DNA of 5,890 nt from Phycisphaeraceae bacterium (GTDB lineage Bacteria; Planctomycetota; Phycisphaerae; Phycisphaerales; Phycisphaeraceae). The DNA lies in NCBI GenBank assembly GCA_028281215.1, contig JANQKH010000326.1:1-5890 (forward strand). The letters are read 5' to 3'. Positions within the stretch are counted from its first letter, which is position 1. Every line of letters begins with the position of its first letter. A program made the position numbers and the translations under genes. Under the pieces are notes generated by a model. That model was not told where the DNA came from and did not search any database. It saw only the letters and a program-made list of their open reading frames with translations. Below, piece after piece: positions 1 through 5,890 of the stretch.

Positions 1-650
1 AGTTTGTGGCGCCACACCGGTTCGGTCTCATCGCGCGACCAGCCGTACAACGCCAGGGCGTAACCCAGATGATAGACCAGCAGATGCGTGCGGCGATAAG
101 TCTGCCAGCCGCCCATGACGCCGTTGTTCCATGCGCCGTCGGAGATCGCGGCGTTGGCGATCAACACACCGAAGCCGAACTGCACGGCCGTCAACTCCGC
201 CAGTTGCAGGGCCTGTTGTTCATCATCGAATTCAAATGCATCATTCGGCCATGTCCACATCGCAAGTCGGCTGATCACACTCGACGCCACGTAGGCGGGG
301 TCGGGTGTGATTTCGCCGGGAAGCCAGATGATCGCGACGCCTTGTTCAGCCAATCGTTCGGCCTCATCGTCCATGTCGGCCTGGGTTTCCGGCCGCGCGT
401 CCTCGTACGTACCCACGGTGATCGCGGTGTGATCCAGTCCAAACCGCGGGCAACATTGTTCAAGCAGGTCCGTGGCGAACACGTCAAACGGTTCATCTTT
501 CATCCGGTAGGCGTCATCGGAATCGATCGTGTCAGCGTTGTGAATGATGTCCGTGCCCAGTGCATTGCACAGCAACAGCCAGTTGTCTTCCAGCCACTTC
601 TGATCGGTTGGGCCGACCGGGCATTTGAGTTTTTTCAATCGTCCGAACAT
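1..650 (-). CDS. Uncharacterised protein, C-terminus cut by the window edge
   Basis: An open frame of 216 codons reads leftward from ATG (648-650) to the window edge with no stop, so the C-terminus is missing. The start is supported by a strong AAGGAGG at 662-668. There is no signal peptide and no membrane span, so it should be cytoplasmic. The product opens MFGRLKKLKCPVGPT, followed by a Trp-rich helix (KWLEDNWLLL, residues 18-27), an acidic middle, and a conserved-looking block at residues 148-205 (LQLAELTAVQFGFGVLIANAA, then GGWQTYRR and GYALALYGW). From memory this block resembles an uncharacterised family found in planctomycetes and other bacteria with a 'TDLLTVFLGLGVFTANA ... GYALALFAW' signature; no function is established for it. 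It follows the 116-residue gene by 17 bases and is almost certainly co-transcribed with it. That the gene is real is fairly sure; its function is unknown. Confidence 0.75.
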   Translation of the reverse strand, partial: MFGRLKKLKCPVGPTDQKWLEDNWLLLCNALGTDIIHNADTIDSDDAYRMKDEPFDVFATDLLEQCCPRFGLDHTAITVGTYEDARPETQADMDDEAERLAEQGVAIIWLPGEITPDPAYVASSVISRLAMWTWPNDAFEFDDEQQALQLAELTAVQFGFGVLIANAAISDGAWNNGVMGGWQTYRRTHLLVYHLGYALALYGWSRDETEPVWRHK

Positions 651-661
651 GCGTGGCGTTG

Positions 662-668
662 CCTCCTT
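662..668 (-). promoter_or_regulatory. Strong Shine-Dalgarno for the partial gene at 1-650
   Basis: The minus strand reads AAGGAGG here, 11 bases before the ATG at 648-650. Its first base overlaps the last base of the TGA stop (668-670) of the upstream 116-residue gene. Ribosomes ending that gene would finish on this site, which suggests translational coupling of the two small genes. Confidence 0.7.
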
Positions 669-1018
669 CACGCGTCGGTTTGAATGGGCGGGTTGCCGTC
701 CTGACCGGGAATGCCGCCCGGCCATGCGCCTGCGGCGCCTTTCATGCCGGCGGCGGATTCCAGCGGTTCCATGGTCGGATCGCTGAGCGTTTCCAACACG
801 CGCTTGGCGCGGTCGCCTTGGCCGTCGATCAGCACGGCGATCGCTTCACGCAACGCTTTGAGACGGAAATCTTCTGGGGCGCCGGCCGATTCGTCCGCCG
901 TGCGTTCGATGCGATCGAGAAACGCCGCAATGTCGATCACCTTCGCGCGGTGTTCCATGAAATAAAGATCCACCGCAGCCGACCGCGGCATGGGACACGT
1001 GGGGGTGGGGTCGCTCAT
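668..1018 (-). CDS. Small uncharacterised protein (116 aa)
   Basis: The frame runs from ATG (1016-1018) to TGA (668-670). Residues 12-38 form a well-ordered core including VDLYFMEHRAKVIDIAAFLDRIE. This is followed by a predicted helix at 50-79 (FRLKALREAIAVLIDG, then AKRVLETLSDP). A Gly/Ala/Pro-rich, probably disordered tail begins near residue 85 (GMKGAAGAWPGG). There is no signal peptide or membrane span. The frame stays open upstream to 1177, but that stretch crosses the palindrome at 1098-1171 and has odd composition, so I start at MSDPTP; no convincing ribosome site precedes this ATG. I recall similar short planctomycete proteins with the 'LYFMEHRAK..D.AAFLDR' pattern, all without assigned function. 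It lies 168 bases downstream of eboD and directly before the partial gene, so a shared transcript is likely. Confidence 0.75.
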   Translation of the reverse strand: MSDPTPTCPMPRSAAVDLYFMEHRAKVIDIAAFLDRIERTADESAGAPEDFRLKALREAIAVLIDGQGDRAKRVLETLSDPTMEPLESAAGMKGAAGAWPGGIPGQDGNPPIQTDA

Positions 1019-1097
1019 GCCCGTATGGTAGTCGCAATGCGCGGGGATGAATGGGTGGACGTTGGCGGGACACCACAGATAATGTTGACTCACGCGC

Positions 1098-1171
1098 GTG
1101 CCATGGCCGGCATGTCCAGCCGTGAGCATACCCACGTGCGATTTCACGGCTGGACAAGCCGGCCATGGCAC
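1098..1171. repeat. Long near-perfect palindrome, REP/BIME-like element
   Basis: The 28-base arms 1098-1125 and 1144-1171 are reverse complements except for one A-A mismatch (1112 against 1157), enclosing an 18-base loop (1126-1143) that contains CACGTG. The outer 14 bases are GTGCCATGGCCGGC and its complement; the inner 13 end in CCAGCCGTGA and its complement. Each arm also contains a small stem of its own (on the right, GGCT-ggaca-AGCC), so the element reads as two short hairpin units in inverted orientation, the layout of paired REP units. It starts 16 bases past the eboD stop. There is no T-run on either side, so it is not a classical intrinsic terminator, but as RNA it would protect a 3' end or attenuate transcription. 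Confidence 0.8.
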
Positions 1172-1186
1172 TTTCATTGATAAGGT

Positions 1187-2347
1187 TCACCGCTTGGCGT
1201 TGCTCGTGGCGGCGCCGCTGCCGAGGTGTTCGATCGCGGCGATCATCGTGTCGTGATCGATCGTGTGCACATCGACCGGCTCGCCGATGGCGCTGAGCAT
1301 GGTGATGGTCAGTTGTCCGCCGAGGTGTTCGCGGAACTCTTCGAGGCCTTGCATTAGTTCGTCGGTTTCGCGCATCGCTTCGTCCCAAAGGTCGAAGCCC
1401 AACCCGTCCAGCAGGGCAATGATGCGGTCGGCGTCGCCCTGCGGCAACATGCCTATCATGGCGGCATAGGTGACGTCGAGCGCAAGGCCGATCGCCACCG
1501 CTTCGCCGTGACGCAAGCGGAACCAAGTCATCTGTTCGAGTTTGTGCGCCGCCCAGTGGCCGAAGTCGAGCGGTCGGGCGGCAGTCATCTCAAAGGGATC
1601 GCCGCCCTGCGTGATGTGTTTCATGTGCCAGACGGCCGACTTTTCAATGACCGGCATGGCGACCGCGTGGTCGCGCTCAATCAGCCCCTGCAAGCCTGAT
1701 TCGATCTGCTCAAAGTACACACGGTCCTTGATGCAAGCCACTTTCACCGCTTCAACGAAACCGCAACGCCAATCGCGATCGCTCAACGTGCGCAGCATGT
1801 CTTCGTCATTGATCACCGCCCACGGCACAGCGAAGCTGCCCATGTAGTTTTTCTTACCGAACCCGTTGATGCCGTTCTTCACGCCAACGCCGGAATCAGC
1901 TTGGGCGAGTGTCGTGGTGGGAAAGCGAATAAGACGTACGCCGCGATGCGCGAGTGCCGCGGCCAGCCCGACTGAGTCCAGCACGGCGCCGCCGCCGATC
2001 ACCACGACGTAACTCTGTCGGCAGATCGCCGCGTCGTGGACGTGACGTAGCATGTCTTCCAACCAGCGCGGCGCGTTCTTGGCATCTTCACCGCCCGGCA
2101 CCAACTGGATGGGGCCGGTCATGACCATGCGGTCTCGATGGGCGGACACGTATTGTTTGATGCGCTGCGTGAGCGTGGCATCGGTGTGGGCGACCAGTTC
2201 ATCGACAAAGAAAATCACCTTGGCCGGCTGACCCGCCACCGCCGGTTGCATCAGGTCAACCAGTGTGTGATTGTCCGACTCCAACGCCCCGGCTGTGAAC
2301 CGCAGGCGGTGGGTGAACGGAACGGAAAAAGAGGCGTCATACTGCAA
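1187..2347 (-). CDS. eboD: EboD-type 3-dehydroquinate-synthase-like sugar phosphate cyclase
   Basis: This belongs to the dehydroquinate synthase superfamily, NAD- and metal-dependent cyclases of sugar phosphates. Numbered from the TTG start (386 residues), it has PGGEDAKN (84-91), the nucleotide-binding IGGGAVLD (117-124), GVKNGINGFGKKN (155-167), and the three expected metal ligands: Glu199 (GFVEAVK), His264 (LDFGHWAAHKLE) and His280 (LRHGEAVAIG). The ADSGVGVKNGINGFGKKN stretch, SDRDWR, SRP/ARPLDFGHWAAHKLEQ and GLEEFREHLGGQLTI match the EboD branch, not housekeeping AroB. In cyanobacteria and pseudomonads EboD belongs to the ebo/edb cluster, linked to scytonemin precursor export and nematode repellence; its true substrate is not settled. 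I prefer TTG 2345-2347 because AGGGAG lies 6 bases upstream and conserved sequence begins there (YDASFSVPF). ATG at 2393-2395 or 2420-2422 (411 residues) are alternatives without a ribosome site. No other ebo gene is recognised here. Confidence 0.85.
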   Translation of the reverse strand: MQYDASFSVPFTHRLRFTAGALESDNHTLVDLMQPAVAGQPAKVIFFVDELVAHTDATLTQRIKQYVSAHRDRMVMTGPIQLVPGGEDAKNAPRWLEDMLRHVHDAAICRQSYVVVIGGGAVLDSVGLAAALAHRGVRLIRFPTTTLAQADSGVGVKNGINGFGKKNYMGSFAVPWAVINDEDMLRTLSDRDWRCGFVEAVKVACIKDRVYFEQIESGLQGLIERDHAVAMPVIEKSAVWHMKHITQGGDPFEMTAARPLDFGHWAAHKLEQMTWFRLRHGEAVAIGLALDVTYAAMIGMLPQGDADRIIALLDGLGFDLWDEAMRETDELMQGLEEFREHLGGQLTITMLSAIGEPVDVHTIDHDTMIAAIEHLGSGAATSNAKR

Positions 2348-2553
2348 AGCCTGCTCCCTCGTGGCCGGCGAACCGGTGGACGTCAAACATCCCATTGTAC
2401 GCTGCCGATGCAGGAACTGCATGGATAAAATGCCGGAGACCGTGGGGCAACAGTCATTCCTGCGTTTGCGTGCCTAGTCTGCACATTCCCGCGAAACGTG
2501 GGACTTACCAACCATTGCACTACAATGAAAATGGTAACGGACGACATTTGCTC
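2348..2553. promoter_or_regulatory. Divergent intergenic control region
   Basis: This is the stretch between the divergent starts of eboD (leftward) and the DUF1549/DUF1553 gene (rightward). Both genes must be served from here unless eboD starts at 2422, which would leave 131 bases. A -10-like TACAAT lies at 2521-2526 on the plus strand, about 27 bases before the ATG at 2554, but no good -35 hexamer is found at 16-18 bases spacing. No clear operator palindrome was seen. The assignment rests on gene orientation more than on motifs. Confidence 0.4.
2354..2359 (-). promoter_or_regulatory. Shine-Dalgarno favouring a TTG start for eboD
   Basis: The minus strand reads AGGGAG six bases before TTG (2345-2347), which is in frame with eboD. 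Neither upstream in-frame ATG (2393-2395, 2420-2422) has a purine-rich site at the right distance. This decides the start in favour of TTG, with moderate confidence. Confidence 0.5.
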
Positions 2554-2625
2554 ATGACGGTGCGATCGATCCAACTTGCCTGCGTGGTGCTGCTGGGGTT
2601 GTGTGTGTGCGTGAGGGCGGACGCA
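2554..2625 (+). other. Sec signal peptide of the DUF1549/DUF1553 protein
   Basis: The first 24 codons encode an Arg at position 4, a hydrophobic core (residues 6-20, rich in Leu, Val and Cys) and an A-D-A motif at 22-24 typical of signal peptidase I cleavage. This predicts periplasmic export, in keeping with the CxxCH motif, since haem is attached to c-type cytochromes outside the cytoplasm. Confidence 0.7.
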
Positions 2626-4512
2626 TCGACGACGATCAAAGAGCCTCGTATCACCGCGGACGATCGTGAGCACTGGTCGTTTCAACCGATCCGGCGAACG
2701 CCGCCGCCAAAGGTTGATTCCGATTGGCCGATCAATGCCATCGACCACTTCATTGCGGCCCGGTTGGAGAAGGCGGGATTGCAACCCTCGCCGCGCGCGG
2801 GCCGACAGATTTTGATCCGTCGTGTCACGTTCGATTTGACCGGTTTGCCGCCGACGCCGAAGGAAGTTGAAGCGTTCATCAATGACGATGCGCCCAACGC
2901 CTACGAAAAAGTAGTCGACCGGCTGCTTGCCTCGAAAGCGTATGGCCAGCGCTGGGCGCAACACTGGCTTGACCTGGCGCGCTTCGCTGAGACCGACGGC
3001 TTTGAGCATGACAAAACGCGAGGCGATGCATGGAAGTACCGTGATTGGGTCATCGATGTACTCAACGCCGATATGCCGTATGACCGGTTCGTGGCTTTGC
3101 AGATCGCCGGTGATGAAATCGAGGCCGGCAGGCATGCCGTCGCCACCGGCTTTCTTCTGTCCGGGCCCGACATGCCGGACATCAATTCACAAGCCGAACG
3201 ACGCCACGTGCGGCTCAATGAAATCACCTCGACCGTCGGATCGGTCTTTCTTGGATTAACGATCGGCTGCGCGCAGTGTCATGATCACAAGTTCGACCCG
3301 ATCAGCCAGGCGGACTTTTATCGCTTCCGCGCAATCTTTGAGCCGGCAGTCCCTGCGATGAAACGCGACAAGCCTGTCGGCATGACCCTGCGCGAAGACA
3401 AAGCCAACGCGACCGACAGCCGCGTCATGTTGCGCGGGCGATACGATCGGCCGGGCCCGGTGATTCAACCCGGTTTCATCCGTGTGCTTGCGCAAAAGGA
3501 CGATGCGATTCGCGCGAACCATAAGGGCAACGCTTCGACGCGCCGCCGCGCGGCATTGGCCGAGTGGCTCACGCAGCCGAACCATCCGGTCACGACACGT
3601 GTGATCGTCAATCGTCTCTGGCACCATCACTTTGGCAAAGGATTGGTGGGCACGCCGAGCGATGTGGGTTTTATGGGCGATGCCCCGACGCATCCGAAAT
3701 TGCTTGACTGGCTTGCGAGTGAGTTGCCGCGCAGAAAGTGGTCGCTCAAAGCGATGCACAAACTGATGGTGATGAGTGCGACCTACCAGCAGGCGAGTTC
3801 TGCGAAAGGCGCGGAGAGTCAGACCAATCCGAAATCCCCAATCCGAAATCCGAAATCGGTAGATCTACGCAATCGTTTACTCTGGCGGATGAATCGGCGA
3901 CGGCTGGAAGGTGAAGCGATTCGCGATGCGATGCTGGCGTCGGCGAATGTGCTCAGCGATCGCACCGGCGGCCGAGGTGTCATGGCGCCGTTGCCCAAAA
4001 AAGTGCAGGCGACGTTGCTGCGCAATCAATGGAAGGTGGACGCCGATCCGGAGAATCACCGCCGACGAAGCATTTACCTGTTTGTTCGGCGCAACCTGCG
4101 CTATCCGTTATTTGACGTGTTCGATCGCCCGGATGGGAACCAGAGTTGCGCTCGTCGTGATCGCACGACGACGGCTCCGCAATCACTTTACCTGCTTAAC
4201 AGTGCGTTCAGTTTACAGATGGCGCGCGAGTTGGCGGGTTATGTTATGAAGCACGCCGCCAACGACACGCGGCAGCGCATTCGCCTTGCGTTTGCCCGCA
4301 CTCTCAACCGCGCGCCCAGCGACAGTGAAATGCAAAGCGCGATGGATTTCCTCGTCGACCAGACCACGCGGTTGAGCAAAGAGGGAAGGTCGGCCGACGA
4401 ATTGGCATTGCCGGCCAATCTTCCGCGCGGCGCGGACATTTATCCCTCGGCCGCGCTCACCGACTTTTGCCTGGTGTTGTTCAATTTGAACGAATTTGTG
4501 TACGTGGATTAA
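2554..4512 (+). CDS. Secreted DUF1549/DUF1553 (PSCyt2/PSD1) single-haem protein
   Basis: The 652-residue product starts with a Sec signal peptide (MTVRSIQLACVVLLGLCVCV, cleavage likely after RADA, residue 24), so it acts outside the cytoplasm. The frame is open back to 2395, but the signal peptide fixes the start at ATG 2554; no clear ribosome site precedes it. The PSCyt2 (DUF1549) domain spans about 40-265, with WSFQPI, DLTGLPPTP, WAQHWLDLARFAETDGFEHD and one covalent haem site, CAQCH (239-243). A short linker carries RPGPVIQPGF. The PSD1 (DUF1553) domain spans about 328-650, with VIVNRLWHHHFGKGLV, NRLLWRMNRRRLEGEAIRD, RDRTTTAPQSL and the typical end ALTDFCLVLFNLNEFVYVD, so it is complete. 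It lacks the N-terminal PSCyt1 haem domain of longer relatives. The function of these proteins is unproven; a redox or polysaccharide-related role is often proposed. The usual DUF1501 partner does not follow. A short tandem repeat is inserted near residue 425. Confidence 0.9.
   Translation: MTVRSIQLACVVLLGLCVCVRADASTTIKEPRITADDREHWSFQPIRRTPPPKVDSDWPINAIDHFIAARLEKAGLQPSPRAGRQILIRRVTFDLTGLPPTPKEVEAFINDDAPNAYEKVVDRLLASKAYGQRWAQHWLDLARFAETDGFEHDKTRGDAWKYRDWVIDVLNADMPYDRFVALQIAGDEIEAGRHAVATGFLLSGPDMPDINSQAERRHVRLNEITSTVGSVFLGLTIGCAQCHDHKFDPISQADFYRFRAIFEPAVPAMKRDKPVGMTLREDKANATDSRVMLRGRYDRPGPVIQPGFIRVLAQKDDAIRANHKGNASTRRRAALAEWLTQPNHPVTTRVIVNRLWHHHFGKGLVGTPSDVGFMGDAPTHPKLLDWLASELPRRKWSLKAMHKLMVMSATYQQASSAKGAESQTNPKSPIRNPKSVDLRNRLLWRMNRRRLEGEAIRDAMLASANVLSDRTGGRGVMAPLPKKVQATLLRNQWKVDADPENHRRRSIYLFVRRNLRYPLFDVFDRPDGNQSCARRDRTTTAPQSLYLLNSAFSLQMARELAGYVMKHAANDTRQRIRLAFARTLNRAPSDSEMQSAMDFLVDQTTRLSKEGRSADELALPANLPRGADIYPSAALTDFCLVLFNLNEFVYVD
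3824..3859 (+). repeat. 14-bp tandem repeat inside the DUF1553 coding sequence
   Basis: The unit CCAATCCGAAATCC occurs twice in exact tandem (3824-3837 and 3838-3851), followed by a partial third copy GAAATCGG (3852-3859). It encodes NPKSPIRNPKS, which falls in a variable loop between the TYQQ motif and NRLLWRMNRRR of the PSD1 domain. The 14-base unit is not a multiple of three, so the two copies are read in different frames, yet the gene stays open. I recall similar ATCCGAAATC-type repeats scattered in planctomycete and related genomes, which would make it a dispersed element. Confidence 0.75.
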
Positions 4513-4545
4513 CGACGCGCTAACGCTTGCGACCCTGCGTCGTTA
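4510..4545. terminator. Possible bidirectional hairpin at the convergent gene ends
   Basis: TAACGACGC (4510-4518) and GCGTCGTTA (4537-4545) form a 9-base perfect stem with an 18-base loop. The stem begins on the TAA stop of the DUF1553 gene and its other arm lies in the last codons of the converging glycosyltransferase gene. Only 7 bases separate the two stops, so any terminator must overlap coding sequence. No T-run follows on either strand, so this is a weak candidate. Confidence 0.3.
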
Positions 4546-5890
4546 CGACATGATCGAACCCCGCTTCGCTGATGCGCACGGTCAGCGTTTGTGCACCCTT
4601 GGCCAGTTCGGCCAACTTTGCTTTGTGCTCCGGCGTGTTCAAGCCATACGCCTCTAACATTTCGTCCGCTTTGGATAGATACTCATCGGGCGACACCATG
4701 AACAGCCACGCCGCTGGCGGGTTCGGCAGATCCGCGTTGCGATCGTCGCCGAACAGTTCGTAGAAATCGTGGTGATACGGATTGGATCGGCTGCCCGGTT
4801 CGCCCGTCGGCCGCACCGTGAACTGTCCGGCTTCCGGCGGACGAATCACGGTCGCTTGTCCAAAGTCGTAGCCACTGTATTCCTGCATGCCGACGTACCA
4901 GTCGGGAATGTGAATTACGACCTCCCCTTCGGTGCTGTGCTGTCTGATCGGATCAAACGCTGTCGCCATTTGCATGCGCGACGTGGTGAACGAATCGTGA
5001 AGGCTCGGAAGCCACAAGAACACCGATATACCGATGAGCGCCGTGCTCACGCCGACGCCCGCCCAGCGTTGCCACGCTTCTCGCTTCTGTTCACACAACC
5101 ATGCAATCATCGCACCCAGTCCCATGCTCAGCCCGAACATGGCCGGCCAAAGGTAGCGCGGAGCGAAAAAATGTTTCTGTGAAATGATCGGAAAGCTCAG
5201 CCACGACACGAGCGACACCATCGCCATGAGCAGTACGAACCGCCCTTTGCCGCGCATGGCGACGTATACGAAGCCGATCGTGGCGACAAGCCAGAGCAAC
5301 GCACCCCACCACAGCGGGACGTTGCCGGATAACTCGGTGATGACGCCTTGGATGGATGCCATCAAGTCAGGTTCTTCGATGTGTTCAGACCGCCCGCCGC
5401 GGTTCATCAGGACAATCATTTTGCCGATGCCGGTGAGCGCCCAACTGGTCAGGTAGACAAACGAAGCGACCGCCGCGCCGCCGATGATGTGCAACCCGGC
5501 GCCGCTGCGGCGTGCCAGTTCGAACAAGCCCATCGCGCCCACCCACAATCCGATCGCTAGCACGGTGAACAGCGACTGCGTCTGCGTTGCGTGCATGAAC
5601 ATCCAGCACGTGCCCAGTAGCCACCACCGCCAATCAAGCCAGTTGATTTTGCGATCGCTTGCGCGGTAGACCGCCGCAGCCGCGACAATCGTGGTGAGTA
5701 TCGTCCAGAACGACTGATGTCCGTACATCCGCGCGTTGCGTGTCCATTCCACCATGAACGGATTCGCCGCGAGCAACAGTGCGCTGATTACGGCGACACG
5801 CCAACCCACGAATCGCGCGAGCAGCAAATAAAACAACAACACCGACATCGCCCCGTATGCCGCCGACGGTACACGCATTGCCAACCCGGA
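4520..5890 (-). CDS. GT39/PMT-like membrane glycosyltransferase, N-terminus cut by the window edge
   Basis: The reading frame is open to the right edge and reads SGLAMRVPSAAYG across it, so the first membrane span and the catalytic acidic loop expected near the N-terminus of GT-C enzymes are outside the window; the TTG at 5882-5884 is not taken as the start. Numbering from that TTG, about 9 hydrophobic segments lie at roughly 10-26, 28-45, 58-73, 86-122 (one or two), 132-152, 190-209, 215-233, 240-262 and 276-293, followed by a soluble tail of about 160 residues. MRVPSAAYG, NPFMVEWTRNARMYG (41-55) and FFAPRYLWPAMFG (239-251) match the pattern of dolichyl- or undecaprenyl-phosphate sugar transferases of the PMT_2/ArnT type, which move a sugar from a lipid carrier to an extracytoplasmic acceptor. 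The acceptor cannot be told from sequence. It converges on the DUF1553 gene with a 7-base gap. Confidence 0.8.
   Translation of the reverse strand, partial: SGLAMRVPSAAYGAMSVLLFYLLLARFVGWRVAVISALLLAANPFMVEWTRNARMYGHQSFWTILTTIVAAAAVYRASDRKINWLDWRWWLLGTCWMFMHATQTQSLFTVLAIGLWVGAMGLFELARRSGAGLHIIGGAAVASFVYLTSWALTGIGKMIVLMNRGGRSEHIEEPDLMASIQGVITELSGNVPLWWGALLWLVATIGFVYVAMRGKGRFVLLMAMVSLVSWLSFPIISQKHFFAPRYLWPAMFGLSMGLGAMIAWLCEQKREAWQRWAGVGVSTALIGISVFLWLPSLHDSFTTSRMQMATAFDPIRQHSTEGEVVIHIPDWYVGMQEYSGYDFGQATVIRPPEAGQFTVRPTGEPGSRSNPYHHDFYELFGDDRNADLPNPPAAWLFMVSPDEYLSKADEMLEAYGLNTPEHKAKLAELAKGAQTLTVRISEAGFDHVVTTQGRKR

Noticed and set aside
6..683. Plus-strand open frame of 225 codons
   Set aside because: It is the antisense shadow of the minus-strand partial gene at 1-650, which has a strong Shine-Dalgarno and a coherent protein pattern; the plus-strand product looks like random composition.
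1040..1097. Possible separate promoter for the 116-residue gene (minus-strand CATTAT at about 1079-1084)
   Set aside because: Only four of six bases match a -10 box and the matching -35 position would fall in the palindrome; not enough to call.
1019..1177. N-terminal extension of the 116-residue gene (start at 1175-1177)
   Set aside because: The extension would translate straight through the 1098-1171 palindrome, has no ribosome site and no recognisable family sequence.
846..1526. Minus-strand open frame of 226 codons, very rich in Arg and His
   Set aside because: It overlaps eboD, the palindrome and the small gene in another frame; its composition is that of an out-of-frame reading of GC-rich coding DNA.
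2395..2553. N-terminal extension of the DUF1549/DUF1553 gene
   Set aside because: The 53 extra residues precede a clear signal peptide, which must be N-terminal, so ATG 2554 is the sensible start.
2383..3135. Minus-strand open frame of 250 codons
   Set aside because: It lies antisense to the well-supported DUF1549 domain and its product is Arg-rich without domain-like features.
3824..3859. Tandem repeat as a possible CRISPR-like array
   Set aside because: The units are 14 bases with no spacers and lie inside an intact coding sequence.
1..5890. A new defence, phage or mobile gene system
   Set aside because: All supported genes are metabolic, envelope or unknown soluble proteins; no nuclease, transposase, integrase, reverse transcriptase or toxin-antitoxin pattern was seen on either strand.

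Overview
The window looks like chromosomal DNA of a planctomycete, plausibly a Phycisphaerae-type lineage. GC is moderately high. The strongest marker is a secreted DUF1549/DUF1553 (PSCyt2/PSD1) protein with one CxxCH haem motif, an architecture expanded mainly in Planctomycetes and relatives. No rRNA, tRNA, CRISPR array, insertion sequence or phage gene is visible.

Layout from left to right. (1) Positions 1-650, minus strand: a partial uncharacterised gene running off the left edge. (2) 668-1018, minus: a small uncharacterised protein of 116 residues, 17 bases upstream of gene 1; the Shine-Dalgarno of gene 1 touches its stop codon. (3) 1019-1186: an intergenic gap dominated by a long, nearly perfect palindrome (1098-1171) that looks like two inverted REP-type units. 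(4) 1187-2347 (or up to 2422), minus: an EboD-type 3-dehydroquinate-synthase-like cyclase with its metal ligands intact. (5) 2348-2553: a divergent control region. (6) 2554-4512, plus: the DUF1549/DUF1553 protein with a signal peptide. (7) 4520-5890, minus: a multi-membrane-span GT39/PMT-like glycosyltransferase cut by the right edge. It converges on gene 6 with only 7 bases between the stop codons.

Genes 4, 2 and 1 lie in that order on the minus strand and could be read from one promoter near 2350-2550, although the palindrome separates gene 4 from genes 2 and 1. No other ebo gene (eboA, B, C, E, F) is recognised here, so eboD appears separated from its usual cluster and sits beside two proteins of unknown function. 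Gene 6 lacks the DUF1501 partner that usually follows it. The glycosyltransferase looks functionally unrelated.

The items most worth following are the orphan eboD with its two small companions, the palindromic element behind eboD, and a 14-base tandem repeat inside the DUF1553 coding sequence. I do not see clear evidence of a wholly new defence or mobile system.
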